Shown here piece by piece: positions 11,606-19,495 of a stretch of 64,000 nt of DNA (position 1 is the stretch's first letter; each line of letters opens with the position of its first letter). Below the pieces are notes generated by a model. The model worked only from the letters and a program-made list of their open reading frames with translations, was not told the origin of the DNA and ran no database searches. Made by a program: the position numbers and the translations under genes. The stretch is from Fodinibacter sp963763015 (GTDB lineage: Bacteria; Actinomycetota; Actinomycetes; Actinomycetales; Dermatophilaceae): NCBI GenBank assembly GCA_963763015.1, contig CAVXML010000012.1:62001-126000 (forward strand), written 5' to 3'.

Positions 11606-12223
11606 TCAGCCCAGCCCGAAACGCACGGTGACACTCGCCGAGACGGTCGACTCGCCGGCTTCGACCGGCATCCCGCCTGTCTCCACGGCCGCCATCGCTC
11701 GCATCCGCGGCATCGGAGCTGCGCGGTCCGCCGGCTCGGTGACCCGGAGGGCATGGCCCAGGGCGCGTCCGGCCAGGTCGGCGTACTGCTCCGCGATGGC
11801 ACGCGCGTCCTCGAAGGCCGCGGTCCGAGCCTGCTCCAGCAGGGGCGTGCGGTCCGCCACCTCGAGGGTGACCCCGTCGAGACCGAAGGCGTCGCCCGCG
11901 GCACCGGCGCACGCGCTGAGCAGGTCGCCCACCCGCTCGCGGTCCCTGACGAGCAGGCGCAGTGTCTGGTGCGCGGTGTAGCCGACCACTGCGCGGCCCT
12001 CGCGGTCCCAGCGGGTCGACACGCCCATGCCCGTCGTGCGCCGGTCGCGCTCCGCCACCCCGTGGTCCGCAGATGCCTGGAGCGCCGCGGTGACCCGTTC
12101 GGCGGCGGCGGCCAGCGCACCGGCCACGTCGGGCGCCTCGCACTGGACCCGGACGTCCAGGACGACGACGTCGGGCACCGCCCCCGCGGTTCCGGTTCCG
12201 GTGACTTCCACGTGGTCGGCCAT
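11606..12223 (-). CDS. SIMPL-domain (DUF541) protein
   Basis: 205 residues starting MADHVEVTGTGTAGAVPD. The alternating pattern, the VRVQCEAPDVAGALAAAAER helix, the RTTGMGVSTRWD turn and the GYTAHQTLRL strand are typical of SIMPL/DUF541 proteins, which form oligomeric shells and have been linked to stress or signalling; function is uncertain. There is no signal peptide here. I chose the ATG at 12223 instead of the GTG at 12232 because TACAGT lies exactly 7 nt before it, indicating a leaderless transcript. Followed within 3 nt by the YgjV/GNAT-like gene. Confidence 0.85.
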   Translation of the reverse strand: MADHVEVTGTGTAGAVPDVVVLDVRVQCEAPDVAGALAAAAERVTAALQASADHGVAERDRRTTGMGVSTRWDREGRAVVGYTAHQTLRLLVRDRERVGDLLSACAGAAGDAFGLDGVTLEVADRTPLLEQARTAAFEDARAIAEQYADLAGRALGHALRVTEPADRAAPMPRMRAMAAVETGGMPVEAGESTVSASVTVRFGLG

Positions 12224-12230
12224 GCGCGTC

Positions 12231-12236
12231 ACTGTA
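12231..12236 (-). promoter_or_regulatory. -10 box TACAGT, leaderless-type
   Basis: TACAGT on the minus strand ends 7 nt before the ATG at 12223; it decides that start over the GTG at 12232. Confidence 0.5.
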
Positions 12237-12289
12237 GGGGCGCCCCGACCTCGTGGGACAGCGGTTGCGGTCTACCTGTGGGTAGCGGG

Positions 12290-12295
12290 TCTAAT
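12290..12295 (+). promoter_or_regulatory. -10 box TCTAAT, leaderless-type
   Basis: TCTAAT ends 7 nt before the malic enzyme ATG at 12303; no Shine-Dalgarno is present. Confidence 0.5.
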
Positions 12296-12302
12296 CGTCC
12301 GT

Positions 12303-13712
12303 ATGCCGTCCGCGCCCTCGATCGCCAACTCCGTCACCGTCCGCCTCGTGCTGCCCGCTCGCGCGACGGCCGTGAGCGAGATGACCCACGTCATCGAGGC
12401 GGCGGGCGGTGTGGTCACCGGCCTGGACGTCACGGCATCCGGCGCGACCCAGGTGCGCATCGACCTCACGATGCTCACGCATGATCCCGAGCACGCCGAC
12501 GCGATCGTGCAGCGGATGCGCGAGGTCGAGGGGGTCGAGATCGGCCGGGTGTCGGACCGCACCTTCCTCATGCACCTCGGCGGCAAGCTGTCCGTCGAGT
12601 CGAAGGTGCCGATCCGCACCAGGGACGACCTGTCGATGGTCTACACCCCCGGGGTGGCCCGGGTGTGCGCCGCCATCGCCGAGAACCCCGAGGACGCCCG
12701 GCGGCTGACGATCAAGCGGAACACCGTGGCCGTGGTCACCGACGGCACCGCCGTGCTGGGGCTCGGCGACATCGGGCCGCTCGCCGCGCTGCCCGTCATG
12801 GAGGGCAAGGCCGCGCTGTTCAAGCGGTTCGCCGACATCGACGCCTTCCCGATCTGCCTGGACACCACCGACGTCGAGGAGATCATCCGCACCGTCAAGG
12901 CCATCTCCCCGGTGTTCGCGGGGATCAACCTCGAGGACATCTCCGCACCGCGCTGCTTCGAGATCGAGGCACGCCTGCGGGAGGAGCTGGACATCCCGGT
13001 GTTCCATGACGACCAGCACGGGACGGCCATCGTGGCGCTGGCCGCCCTGCGCAACGCGCTCCGGGTGGTGGGCAAGCGGCTCGAGGACGTGCGCGTCGTG
13101 ATGAGCGGGGCCGGGGCCGCCGGGACCGCCATCCTCAAGCTCTTCCTCCACGCGGGGGCCCGGCACGTCGTCGTGGCCGACGTCGACGGGGTCGTCCACC
13201 GGGACCGGGCCGACGTGCGGTCCGGGGAGCACCCCAACCACGCCTGGATCGCGGAGCACACGAACTCCGAGGGCGTCACCGGCACGCTCTCCGACGCCAT
13301 CCGTGGAGCCGACGTGTTCCTCGGTGTGTCGGCCCCGAACATCCTCTCCGAGGCGGACGTCGCCTCGATGGCCTCCGACAGCATCGTCTTCGCCATGGCC
13401 AACCCGGTGCCCGAGATCGACCCGGACGTGGCGGCGAGGCACGCCGCCGTCGTCGCCACGGGGCGCTCGGACTTCGCGAACCAGATCAACAACGTGCTCG
13501 TGTTTCCCGGGGTGTTCCGGGGGCTCATCGACTCCGGGGTCTCGCACGTCACGATGGACGTGCTGCTGGCCGCCGCCGACGCGCTGGCCGACGTGGTGCA
13601 CGAGGACGAGCGCAACGCGACCTACATCGTGCCCAGCGTCTTCCACCCCGACGTCAGCACGGTCGTCGCCGAGGCGGTGCGGGCGGCCGTCGGGGGGCGG
13701 CCGGCCGGGTGA
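12303..13712 (+). CDS. NAD(P)-dependent malic enzyme with N-terminal ACT-like domain
   Basis: Oxidative decarboxylation of malate to pyruvate and CO2 with reduction of NAD(P)+. 469 residues: an N-terminal regulatory ACT-like segment (about 1-80, NSVTVRLVLPARATAVSEMT), then the malic enzyme fold with VYTPGVARVC, DGTAVLGLGDIGPLAALPVMEGKA (split here), HDDQHGTAI and the dinucleotide site VMSGAGAAGTAI. This is the short bacterial form lacking a phosphotransacetylase domain. The ATG is preceded by a leaderless-type -10 box. The stop overlaps the GTG of the VanZ-like gene. It complements pyc and ppdK in balancing pyruvate and C4 acids. Confidence 0.95.
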   Translation: MPSAPSIANSVTVRLVLPARATAVSEMTHVIEAAGGVVTGLDVTASGATQVRIDLTMLTHDPEHADAIVQRMREVEGVEIGRVSDRTFLMHLGGKLSVESKVPIRTRDDLSMVYTPGVARVCAAIAENPEDARRLTIKRNTVAVVTDGTAVLGLGDIGPLAALPVMEGKAALFKRFADIDAFPICLDTTDVEEIIRTVKAISPVFAGINLEDISAPRCFEIEARLREELDIPVFHDDQHGTAIVALAALRNALRVVGKRLEDVRVVMSGAGAAGTAILKLFLHAGARHVVVADVDGVVHRDRADVRSGEHPNHAWIAEHTNSEGVTGTLSDAIRGADVFLGVSAPNILSEADVASMASDSIVFAMANPVPEIDPDVAARHAAVVATGRSDFANQINNVLVFPGVFRGLIDSGVSHVTMDVLLAAADALADVVHEDERNATYIVPSVFHPDVSTVVAEAVRAAVGGRPAG

Positions 13713-14137
13713 CCCCGAGCGACGGTGGGGCCGGGGTGCCGGGCGCGCGCCCGGCATCCCGTCTGTGGTGGACCCTGCTCGTCGGCGCCGTGCTGGTCCA
13801 GTGCGTCGTGCTGTACGCGCCGAGCGGCCCCGGTACCAGCCCGTTCCCGGACGCCGACAAGGTGGTCCACGTCCTGGTGTTCCTCGTACCGGTCGCCGTG
13901 GCGCTGGGCGTCGGCGTCGCGCGGTGGGCCGTCGTCACGCTGTTCGCGGGGCACGCGGTGGTGAGCGAGCTCGTCCAGGCGTCGCTTCTGCCCGGTCGGT
14001 CCGGCGACTGGCGGGACGTGGTGGCCGACCTCGTCGGTATCGGGCTCGGCGTGGCCGTGTGGTGGCTCGCCGGTGGGTCCGGACGCTGGTCGGGTGGACG
14101 TCGGGCCGCTGGTAGGCTGGTCGTTCCACCGAGGTGA
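13709..14137 (+). CDS. VanZ-like membrane protein
   Basis: 142 residues with about four hydrophobic helices and the VanZ-type elements ADKVVHVLVFLVPVAVALG and VVSELVQASLLPGRSGDWRD (acidic and Gln residues between helices). VanZ proteins modulate teicoplanin susceptibility; most chromosomal members have no known role. The GTG at 13709 overlaps the malic enzyme TGA (GTGA), implying translational coupling, although no functional link is obvious. The C-terminal tail (SGRWSGGRRAAGR) is basic. 14138-14362 downstream contains no supported gene. Confidence 0.8.
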   Translation: MTPSDGGAGVPGARPASRLWWTLLVGAVLVQCVVLYAPSGPGTSPFPDADKVVHVLVFLVPVAVALGVGVARWAVVTLFAGHAVVSELVQASLLPGRSGDWRDVVADLVGIGLGVAVWWLAGGSGRWSGGRRAAGRLVVPPR

Positions 14138-14362
14138 TGGGCGCATGGCCGCGTCCAGCAGTGGCCGCAGAGCGCGGCCCCCGTCCACCCCGCCCGGTGT
14201 GCCGGTGACACTCGCGTCGAACCGGCCGCACGGACCAGAGCGCATGAACGACGGTGCGCAGGAACGACTGAGTCCGAGGCTCGTCTTGCTCGCCCTCTCG
14301 CCACCGGCCGAAGACGTGTCTGTCTCCGACCGTCGATGACGAAGAACAGGTGAAACACCCCC

Positions 14363-16339
14363 ATGCCCAAGAAGGCATCCGGGCCGAAGAAGGCCCGCTG
14401 GACCGCTGCCCAGAAGACCGAGGCCCGCAAGGGGCCCAAGAAGCCGCACCACCGTGGTCAGCCCGACGGGCCCAGGACGGCCGCGAAGCGCTCGGCGCGG
14501 CCGGCAGCGAGCGTCACCGAAGGCTCCCCGAAGCGGCCGCGCGCGGAGCGCTCGCCGCGCTGGGACCGCGAGGACCCTCGCCGGACCTCCGGCCGCCCGG
14601 AGACCCGCGGGGCGGGTTCGAGCGGCACGAGTGGCCGCGGCTCCACCTCGACGCGCGACGACGCGCGTGGGTCGAGGTTCGCGGGCGGCGCCGGGGAACG
14701 GCGCTCCACCACGACCCGGGAGGACCGCCCGAAGAGGTGGGTGAGCGACGGACGCGAGGAGCGCCACGTCCACCGCCCGCACGACGAGCGCCCCCGTCGC
14801 GAGCGGGGCGAGCGCCCCGTGCGCGAGCGGGGCCCGCGCGTGGCCGACCCCGTCCGCCGCGACCGTCACGAGGGCCGCCACGCCGACCGCACCGGTCCCC
14901 GCCGCGACGGTGCCGGCCGCCCCGGTGACGGCGACCGACCGCTGACCTTCGAGGAGGCCGAGGCCCAGCGCGCCGAGGCCGACACCTGGACGGCCTACAG
15001 CTCGAGCGCCGGAGGCCCTCGTGAGGTGACCGCCGACAACGGCTTCGCTGCGCTGGGCGTCCCCGCGCGCCTGGTCGAGCGGCTCGCCCGCGACGGCATC
15101 ACCGACCCGTTCCCGATCCAGGCGGCGACCATTCCCGACGCCCTGGCCGGTCGTGACGTCCTCGGCCGCGGACGCACCGGTTCGGGCAAGACCCTCGCCT
15201 TCGGCCTGGCGACCATCGCGCGGCTCGCCGACGGGACCACCCCGGTCAGCCGGCGGCCGCGGGCTCTCATCCTGGTGCCGACCCGCGAGCTCGCGATGCA
15301 GGTGAGCGACGCGCTCGAGCCCTTCGTCCACGTCACCGGGCTGCGCCACAAGCTCGTGGCGGGAGGGCTCTCCTACGAGCCGCAGATCAAGGCGCTGACC
15401 AAGGGCATCGACATCCTCGTGGCGACGCCGGGCCGGCTCGCCGACCTCATGGAGCGCGGCGCGGTCGAGCTCGGAGGGGTCGAGATCGCCGTGCTCGACG
15501 AGGCGGACCACATGGCCGACATGGGCTTCCTGCCCGAGGTCACCGCCATCCTCGACGAGGTGCCTGCCGGAGGCCAGCGCCTGCTCTTCTCGGCGACCCT
15601 GGACCAGGGCATCGACACCCTCGTCGACCGCTACCTCGTCGACCCCGTGACCCACTCGACCGACGAGGCGCAGGCAACGATCTCGACGATGAGCCACCAC
15701 GTCCTGCTCATCGACCCGCAGGACAAGAAGGCGCTGACCGCCGAGCTCGCGGGCCGAGAGGGGCGCGTCATCGTCTTCGCGCGCACCCAGCTGGGCTCCG
15801 ACCGCATCGCCGGTGAGCTGCGTGACCGCGGCGTGCTGGCGGCATCCCTGCACGGCGGGCTGTCGCAGGCAGTCCGCAACCGCGTGCTCGGAGCGTTCCG
15901 GGACGGCACGATGTCGGTGCTCGTCGCGACGGACGTCGCTGCCCGCGGCATCCACGTCGACGACGTCGGCCTCATCGTGCAGGTGGACCCGCCCAAGGAC
16001 CACAAGGACTACCTGCACCGCGCGGGCCGCACCGCCCGGGCGGGAGAGCAGGGTGCCGTGGTGATGCTGGCCCTGCCGCACCAGCGCAAGATGGTGACCC
16101 GGATCGTGGAGGGCGCCGGTGCCACGGCGTCGACGGTCAAGGTCTCACCGGGCGACCCGACGATGCGTGCCATCGGCGGGCGCATCCCCAGCGGTGTGCC
16201 CGTGGCGGATGCCGTGTGGCGCCCGATCATCGAGGGCTCCCCCCGCGCTCGGCGCAACGGCAACCGTCCGGGCGGCCGTCCCGGTGGTCGCCCGGGCGGG
16301 CGGCCGGGGCGCACGAAGGCGCCCGGCAGCCGATCCTGA
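14363..16339 (+). CDS. DEAD-box RNA helicase with long basic disordered N-terminus
   Basis: 658 residues. Residues 1-190 are Arg/Lys/Gly/Pro-rich with runs of RHVHRPHDERPRRERGERP-type sequence, likely disordered and RNA-binding. The core follows: Q-motif region (PFPIQAATIPDALAG), Walker A GRGRTGSGKT, PTRELAMQV, ATPGRLADL, DEAD box LDEADHMADMGF, SAT in LLFSATLDQG, then the second RecA fold with IVFARTQ, ATDVAARGIHVDDV and HRAGRTARAG. The C-terminus has a short RPGG repeat (GGRPGGRPGGRPG). Such enzymes unwind RNA in ribosome assembly, mRNA decay or cold adaptation. ATG at 14363 is the first in frame; a later start would shorten only the low-complexity part. Confidence 0.93.
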   Translation: MPKKASGPKKARWTAAQKTEARKGPKKPHHRGQPDGPRTAAKRSARPAASVTEGSPKRPRAERSPRWDREDPRRTSGRPETRGAGSSGTSGRGSTSTRDDARGSRFAGGAGERRSTTTREDRPKRWVSDGREERHVHRPHDERPRRERGERPVRERGPRVADPVRRDRHEGRHADRTGPRRDGAGRPGDGDRPLTFEEAEAQRAEADTWTAYSSSAGGPREVTADNGFAALGVPARLVERLARDGITDPFPIQAATIPDALAGRDVLGRGRTGSGKTLAFGLATIARLADGTTPVSRRPRALILVPTRELAMQVSDALEPFVHVTGLRHKLVAGGLSYEPQIKALTKGIDILVATPGRLADLMERGAVELGGVEIAVLDEADHMADMGFLPEVTAILDEVPAGGQRLLFSATLDQGIDTLVDRYLVDPVTHSTDEAQATISTMSHHVLLIDPQDKKALTAELAGREGRVIVFARTQLGSDRIAGELRDRGVLAASLHGGLSQAVRNRVLGAFRDGTMSVLVATDVAARGIHVDDVGLIVQVDPPKDHKDYLHRAGRTARAGEQGAVVMLALPHQRKMVTRIVEGAGATASTVKVSPGDPTMRAIGGRIPSGVPVADAVWRPIIEGSPRARRNGNRPGGRPGGRPGGRPGRTKAPGSRS

Positions 16340-16374
16340 GGCCAACACCCACGACCCCGTTGCAGAATGGGGCG

Positions 16375-16935
16375 ATGAGCCTCACCCAGGTCACCGGGCA
16401 GCTCCTCGTGGCGACACCGCAGATCGAGGAGGGCGTCTTCCGGCGTTCGGTCGTCCTCGTCCTCCACCACGACGAGGACGGCGCCCAGGGCCTCGTGCTC
16501 AACCGGCCCATCGACGCCGACGTGGATGCCGTGCTGCCCGGCTGGGAGGCCCACGCGAGCCACCCGGCCAAGGTCTTCCAGGGGGGTCCGGTGCAGCTCG
16601 ACTCGGCACTCGGGCTCGTCGCGGTTCCCGGCGACACCCCCGAGCCGACCGGGGTCCGGCGGCTCTTCGGCGCCGTCGCCCTCGTCGACCTCGACACACC
16701 ACCGCTGCTCGTCGTGCCGGAGGTGGCCGGTCTGCGGATCTTCGCCGGCTATGCGGGGTGGTCGCCGGGGCAGCTCGAGGACGAGATCCGCACCGGATCC
16801 TGGTACGTCGTCGCCACCGAGAGCGGCGACGCCTTCACCGACGAGCCCGACGACCTCTGGCGGCGGGTGCTCCGGCGCCAGCGCCAGCCGCTGTGCTTGG
16901 TCGCGTGGTTCCCGGCGGACCCTTCCCTCAACTGA
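16375..16935 (+). CDS. YqgE/AlgH-family protein
   Basis: 186 residues with family hallmarks: TGQLLVATPQI at the start, VVLVLHHDEDGAQGLVLNRP, the FQGGPVQ block and RIFAGYAGWSPGQLEDEI. YqgE/AlgH proteins are small, cytosolic and widely conserved; their molecular function is not settled. Start is the ATG at 16375, preceded by CAGAAT 6 nt upstream (possible leaderless -10) and no clear ribosome-binding site. It is separated from the downstream DUF3039 gene by an 82-bp hairpin element. Confidence 0.92.
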   Translation: MSLTQVTGQLLVATPQIEEGVFRRSVVLVLHHDEDGAQGLVLNRPIDADVDAVLPGWEAHASHPAKVFQGGPVQLDSALGLVAVPGDTPEPTGVRRLFGAVALVDLDTPPLLVVPEVAGLRIFAGYAGWSPGQLEDEIRTGSWYVVATESGDAFTDEPDDLWRRVLRRQRQPLCLVAWFPADPSLN

Positions 16936-16942
16936 CCGCTCC

Positions 16943-17024
16943 TTCCCGACTTCGTCTGTCCGCCTGTCGCCGACACGCCGCCGGGGCGGCGTGTCGGCGC
17001 GGCGTGACAGACGAAGTCGGGGAA
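16943..17024. repeat. 82-bp hairpin element, copy 1
   Basis: Outer arms TTCCCGACTTCGTCTGTC and GACAGACGAAGTCGGGGAA pair over 18 bp with one extra G; an inner stem CGCCGACACGCCGCC / GGCGGCGTGTCGGCG follows. The same outer arms occur at 56667-56749. It lies 7 bp after the YqgE stop and just before the DUF3039 promoter, so it may act as a terminator, but sequence sharing between two distant sites suggests a dispersed repeat family. Confidence 0.85.
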
Positions 17025-17035
17025 GCGGGGCGGCA

Positions 17036-17041
17036 TACACT
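17036..17041 (+). promoter_or_regulatory. -10 box TACACT, leaderless-type
   Basis: TACACT ends 6 nt before the DUF3039 ATG at 17048, with no ribosome-binding site; it begins 11 bp after the end of the hairpin element. Confidence 0.55.
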
Positions 17042-17047
17042 CGCGGA

Positions 17048-17344
17048 ATGAGCGAGACGATGCCTCCGCCGGACGACCCGAACGCACCGTCCGGGCAACC
17101 GCAGACCGCCGTCCTCGAGCGCACGGAGACGGTTCCCCAGGTTGCCGAGCCGGGCGACCACGAGCGTTTCGCCCACTACGTGCGCAAGGAGAAGATCCTC
17201 GAGAGCGCCCTGTCCGGCGAGCCGGTGACCGCCCTCTGCGGCAAGGTCTGGATCCCGGGACGTGACCCGCAGAAGTTCCCGGTGTGCCCGACCTGCAAGG
17301 AGATCTACGAGGGACTGCGGGCCCCGGAGGACGGCGAGAAGTGA
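17048..17344 (+). CDS. DUF3039-family protein
   Basis: 98 residues. An acidic, Pro-rich N-terminus leads into the conserved block HYVRKEKILESALSGEPVTA, then a putative zinc-binding CGKVW ... CPTCKEIY arrangement (Cys residues near 73, 87 and 90). DUF3039 is a small actinobacterial family of unknown function; the Cys pattern suggests a metal-binding knuckle. The start is set by a leaderless-type promoter. Location next to YqgE and a DEAD-box helicase is commonly seen in actinobacteria, as far as I recall. Confidence 0.88.
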   Translation: MSETMPPPDDPNAPSGQPQTAVLERTETVPQVAEPGDHERFAHYVRKEKILESALSGEPVTALCGKVWIPGRDPQKFPVCPTCKEIYEGLRAPEDGEK

Positions 17345-17595
17345 CGCCGACGCGTCTCGGCGCGTGGCCGTACCGGGCCGTCTGGGTGTGACGAGGGCGA
17401 CCGGCCGAGCGGGCCGGGTACGGCGTCAGAACGGTCCGTAGCCACCGCCGGGCAGTGATTTGCCCTGACCCATGTGTCAGCACCCGCGGGTTGACCATTG
17501 CTTTGCCCGGAACAGACCCCACCGTGACGCTCGGCACCCTAGATTTCCCGCAACGCCGCATCACGGGGGTGCGGACCCTGATCCGGAAGGTCCCC

Positions 17596-18555
17596 ATGCG
17601 CTCTCGCTCCCTGACCGCCCTCGCTGCCCTCGCCCTCGGCGTCGCCACGATCGCCGTCCCAGCCACGTCCGCGTCCGCCCGCCCCATGGCCGGGCTGGAC
17701 TCCACGGACGCCGAGTGCGTCACCCATGACCCGGCCGGCCGGGCGACCCCGGGCTCCGCCAAGGACACCAACGAGCTGACGCCCGAGCAGGCCCGGGCCA
17801 ACGAGGCCGTGTTGGCCAGGGCCATGGCCGCCAAGGGGCTGACCCGGAACTCCCGCGGCGAGGTGGTCGACGCCGTGACGGGCGCGGCGGCGTTCCAGCC
17901 GGTCAACATCACCGTGTACTTCAACGTCATCACCGATGGGACCAAGGGCAACGTCAGCGGCCTCGTCGCCAACCAGATGAGTGTGCTCAACAGTGCCTAT
18001 GCGACTGCCGGCTTCACTTTCACCCTCGCCGCGGGGTATCCGAAGGTGACCGTGAACTCGCGGTGGTACTCCAACCTCCGCAGCGGGTCCAAGGCCGAGA
18101 GGGACATGAAGGCGGCGCTGCGCAGGGGCACGATGGCCGACCTGAACATCTACACGGCCAGCCTCGGCGGCGGCCTCCTCGGCTGGGCGACCTTCCCCAA
18201 GCAGACCTACGACTCCTACGACGGCGTCGTGCTCCTTGACAGGTCACTGCCCAAGGGTGGCGCCGCCAACTACCAGGAGGGCGACACGGCGACCCACGAG
18301 GTCGGGCACTGGCTGAACGTCTACCACACGTTCCAGGGCGGCTGCACGGGCAACGGTGACTACGTCAGCGACACCGCGCCCGAGGCCTCCCCGGCCTACC
18401 AGTGCCCCACCGGCCGGGACACCTGCGTCGGCGGCGGACCCGACCCGATCACCAACTTCATGGACTACACGTACGACTCGTGCATGAACACGTTCAGCGA
18501 CGGGCAGCGCACTCGCATGCAGACCGCGTGGACCACCTTCCGGGCCGGGAAGTGA
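17596..18555 (+). CDS. Secreted M43-family (pappalysin/cytophagalysin-type) zinc metalloprotease
   Basis: 319 residues. A signal peptide (MRSRSLTALAALALGVATIA then AVPATSASA) predicts secretion. The zinc site HEVGHWLNVYH (HEXXHXXGXXH-like) lies about residues 234-244, and the Met-turn NFMDYTYDSCM follows about 60 residues later, as in M43 enzymes. Several Cys residues around GGCTGNGDY, YQCPTGRDTC and DSCM may form disulfides. It likely digests extracellular protein. ATG at 17596 chosen for the signal peptide and GGAAGG 8 nt upstream; the frame opens earlier without support. Monocistronic: a 32-bp perfect palindrome follows. 17345-17595 upstream holds no gene. Confidence 0.93.
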   Translation: MRSRSLTALAALALGVATIAVPATSASARPMAGLDSTDAECVTHDPAGRATPGSAKDTNELTPEQARANEAVLARAMAAKGLTRNSRGEVVDAVTGAAAFQPVNITVYFNVITDGTKGNVSGLVANQMSVLNSAYATAGFTFTLAAGYPKVTVNSRWYSNLRSGSKAERDMKAALRRGTMADLNIYTASLGGGLLGWATFPKQTYDSYDGVVLLDRSLPKGGAANYQEGDTATHEVGHWLNVYHTFQGGCTGNGDYVSDTAPEASPAYQCPTGRDTCVGGGPDPITNFMDYTYDSCMNTFSDGQRTRMQTAWTTFRAGK

Positions 18556-18586
18556 CTGCCGAGGCACAGCCCCGATAGCACACCAC

Positions 18587-18618
18587 CGAAGGCCCCGGCG
18601 AGCTCGCCGGGGCCTTCG
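18587..18618 (+). terminator. Perfect 32-bp palindromic terminator
   Basis: CGAAGGCCCCGGCGAG is followed immediately by its exact reverse complement, 31 bp after the metalloprotease stop. Strong stem, no T-tract. Confidence 0.8.
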
Positions 18619-18657
18619 GCACGTCCGTCCGCGCACCGAGCCCTGGCCGCGCAGCGC

Positions 18658-18811
18658 ACGGAGCTCAACAGGCTCGTCGCGGCCTACTCCGCCAAGCGGG
18701 CACCCCTCACGCGAGCATCCACCTCGAGCTGCGGCGGGCCTGCGGGGGCCCGAGCTCGCCGCCGCGACGGGTGACGAGGTGGCCACGCGCATCGAGCGGA
18801 GGCGCCGATGG
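18658..18811 (+). pseudogene. Decayed C-terminal fragment, helicase-like
   Basis: Three consecutive frames read as one plausible protein end: TELNRLVAAYSAKR, then after a frame shift near 18696 AGTPHASIHLELRRACGG, then after another near 18749 PELAAATGDEVATRIERRRR. The composite resembles the C-terminal part of a family of actinobacterial DEAD/DEAH-type helicases as I remember it (Leu-Asn-x-Leu-Val, TPHxxIHxELRRxCGGP). There is no start codon, upstream domain or intact frame. It could be the remnant of a deleted gene at a recombination junction. The rest of 18556-18896 contains only the terminator palindrome and nothing else recognisable. Confidence 0.35.
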
Positions 18812-18896
18812 TGCGTCCGCCGCCGCTGACCCCGCCCCGTGATGCGTCGACGGGAAGGAACACGCCGCCTGCGCCCACGGCGGGACGGCGTGTTCC

Positions 18897-19388
18897 CTAC
18901 TCTCGTCCGCTGCGAGCGGCCGCCTCCACGAGTGGCCCCGTGCGGTGGTCGAGGTGCGTGACGAGGCAGATGGCCGTGTTGGCCCGCAGCACGTGGGTGT
19001 CGTCGATGATCTCGTCGATGACCCGGCCGAGGTCCGCGTTGTCCCGGGCGACGATGCGCACCACGAGGTCGCCCACACCCGTGATCGAGTGGATCTCGAG
19101 CACCTCCGGGATCGCCGACAGATGGGCCACGACGGGCGCGTGGCCCTGGCGCTGCCGGATCTCCAGGGTGCAGAAGGCCGTGACCGGGTACCCGAGCGCG
19201 CCGGCATCCACCTGGGGGGCGAAGCTCTTGATGACGCCGCGCTCCTGGAGCCTGTCGAGCCGGGCCTGCACCGTGCCCCGCGCCACCCCCAGGGTGCGGG
19301 AGGCGCCGAGCACCCCGACGCCGGGGTCGTCGGTGAACAGGGCGATGAGCCGGGCATCGAGGGGGTCCACTCCGGACGGGCGCGCCAT
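18897..19388 (-). CDS. Lrp/AsnC-family transcriptional regulator
   Basis: 163 residues: an N-terminal helix-turn-helix (DPLDARLIALF ... GASRTLGVARGTVQARLDRL) and a C-terminal RAM/ACT-like ligand domain (YPVTAFCTLEIRQ, HSITGVGDLVVRIVARDNADLG). The family senses amino acids and controls their metabolism. Start chosen at the ATG at 19388 (MARPSGVDPLD), preceded by GAGGACAA; the longer frame would run over the intergenic operator. It is divergent from hppD across 107 bp containing a perfect inverted repeat, so it is a good candidate regulator of tyrosine catabolism. That regulatory link is inferred. Confidence 0.92.
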   Translation of the reverse strand: MARPSGVDPLDARLIALFTDDPGVGVLGASRTLGVARGTVQARLDRLQERGVIKSFAPQVDAGALGYPVTAFCTLEIRQRQGHAPVVAHLSAIPEVLEIHSITGVGDLVVRIVARDNADLGRVIDEIIDDTHVLRANTAICLVTHLDHRTGPLVEAAARSGRE

Positions 19389-19446
19389 GGTCACATTGTC
19401 CTCGGTACCCCCGGTGACTGGCAACAGCCTGCGCACCATGACCACC

Positions 19447-19464
19447 GCAACGGCGTACCGTTGC
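19447..19464. promoter_or_regulatory. Inverted repeat GCAACGG-CGTA-CCGTTGC between lrp-type gene and hppD
   Basis: Perfect 7-bp arms around a 4-bp spacer, 59 bp from the regulator start and 32 bp from the hppD start. Likely operator for the divergent Lrp/AsnC protein. Confidence 0.55.
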
Positions 19465-19495
19465 ACAGCGTGACCGAACCAGCGACAGTGTGCGG

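Noticed and set aside
14138..14362. Hidden gene between the VanZ-like and helicase genes
   Set aside because: Open frames there are short, lack start signals and show no recognisable sequence.
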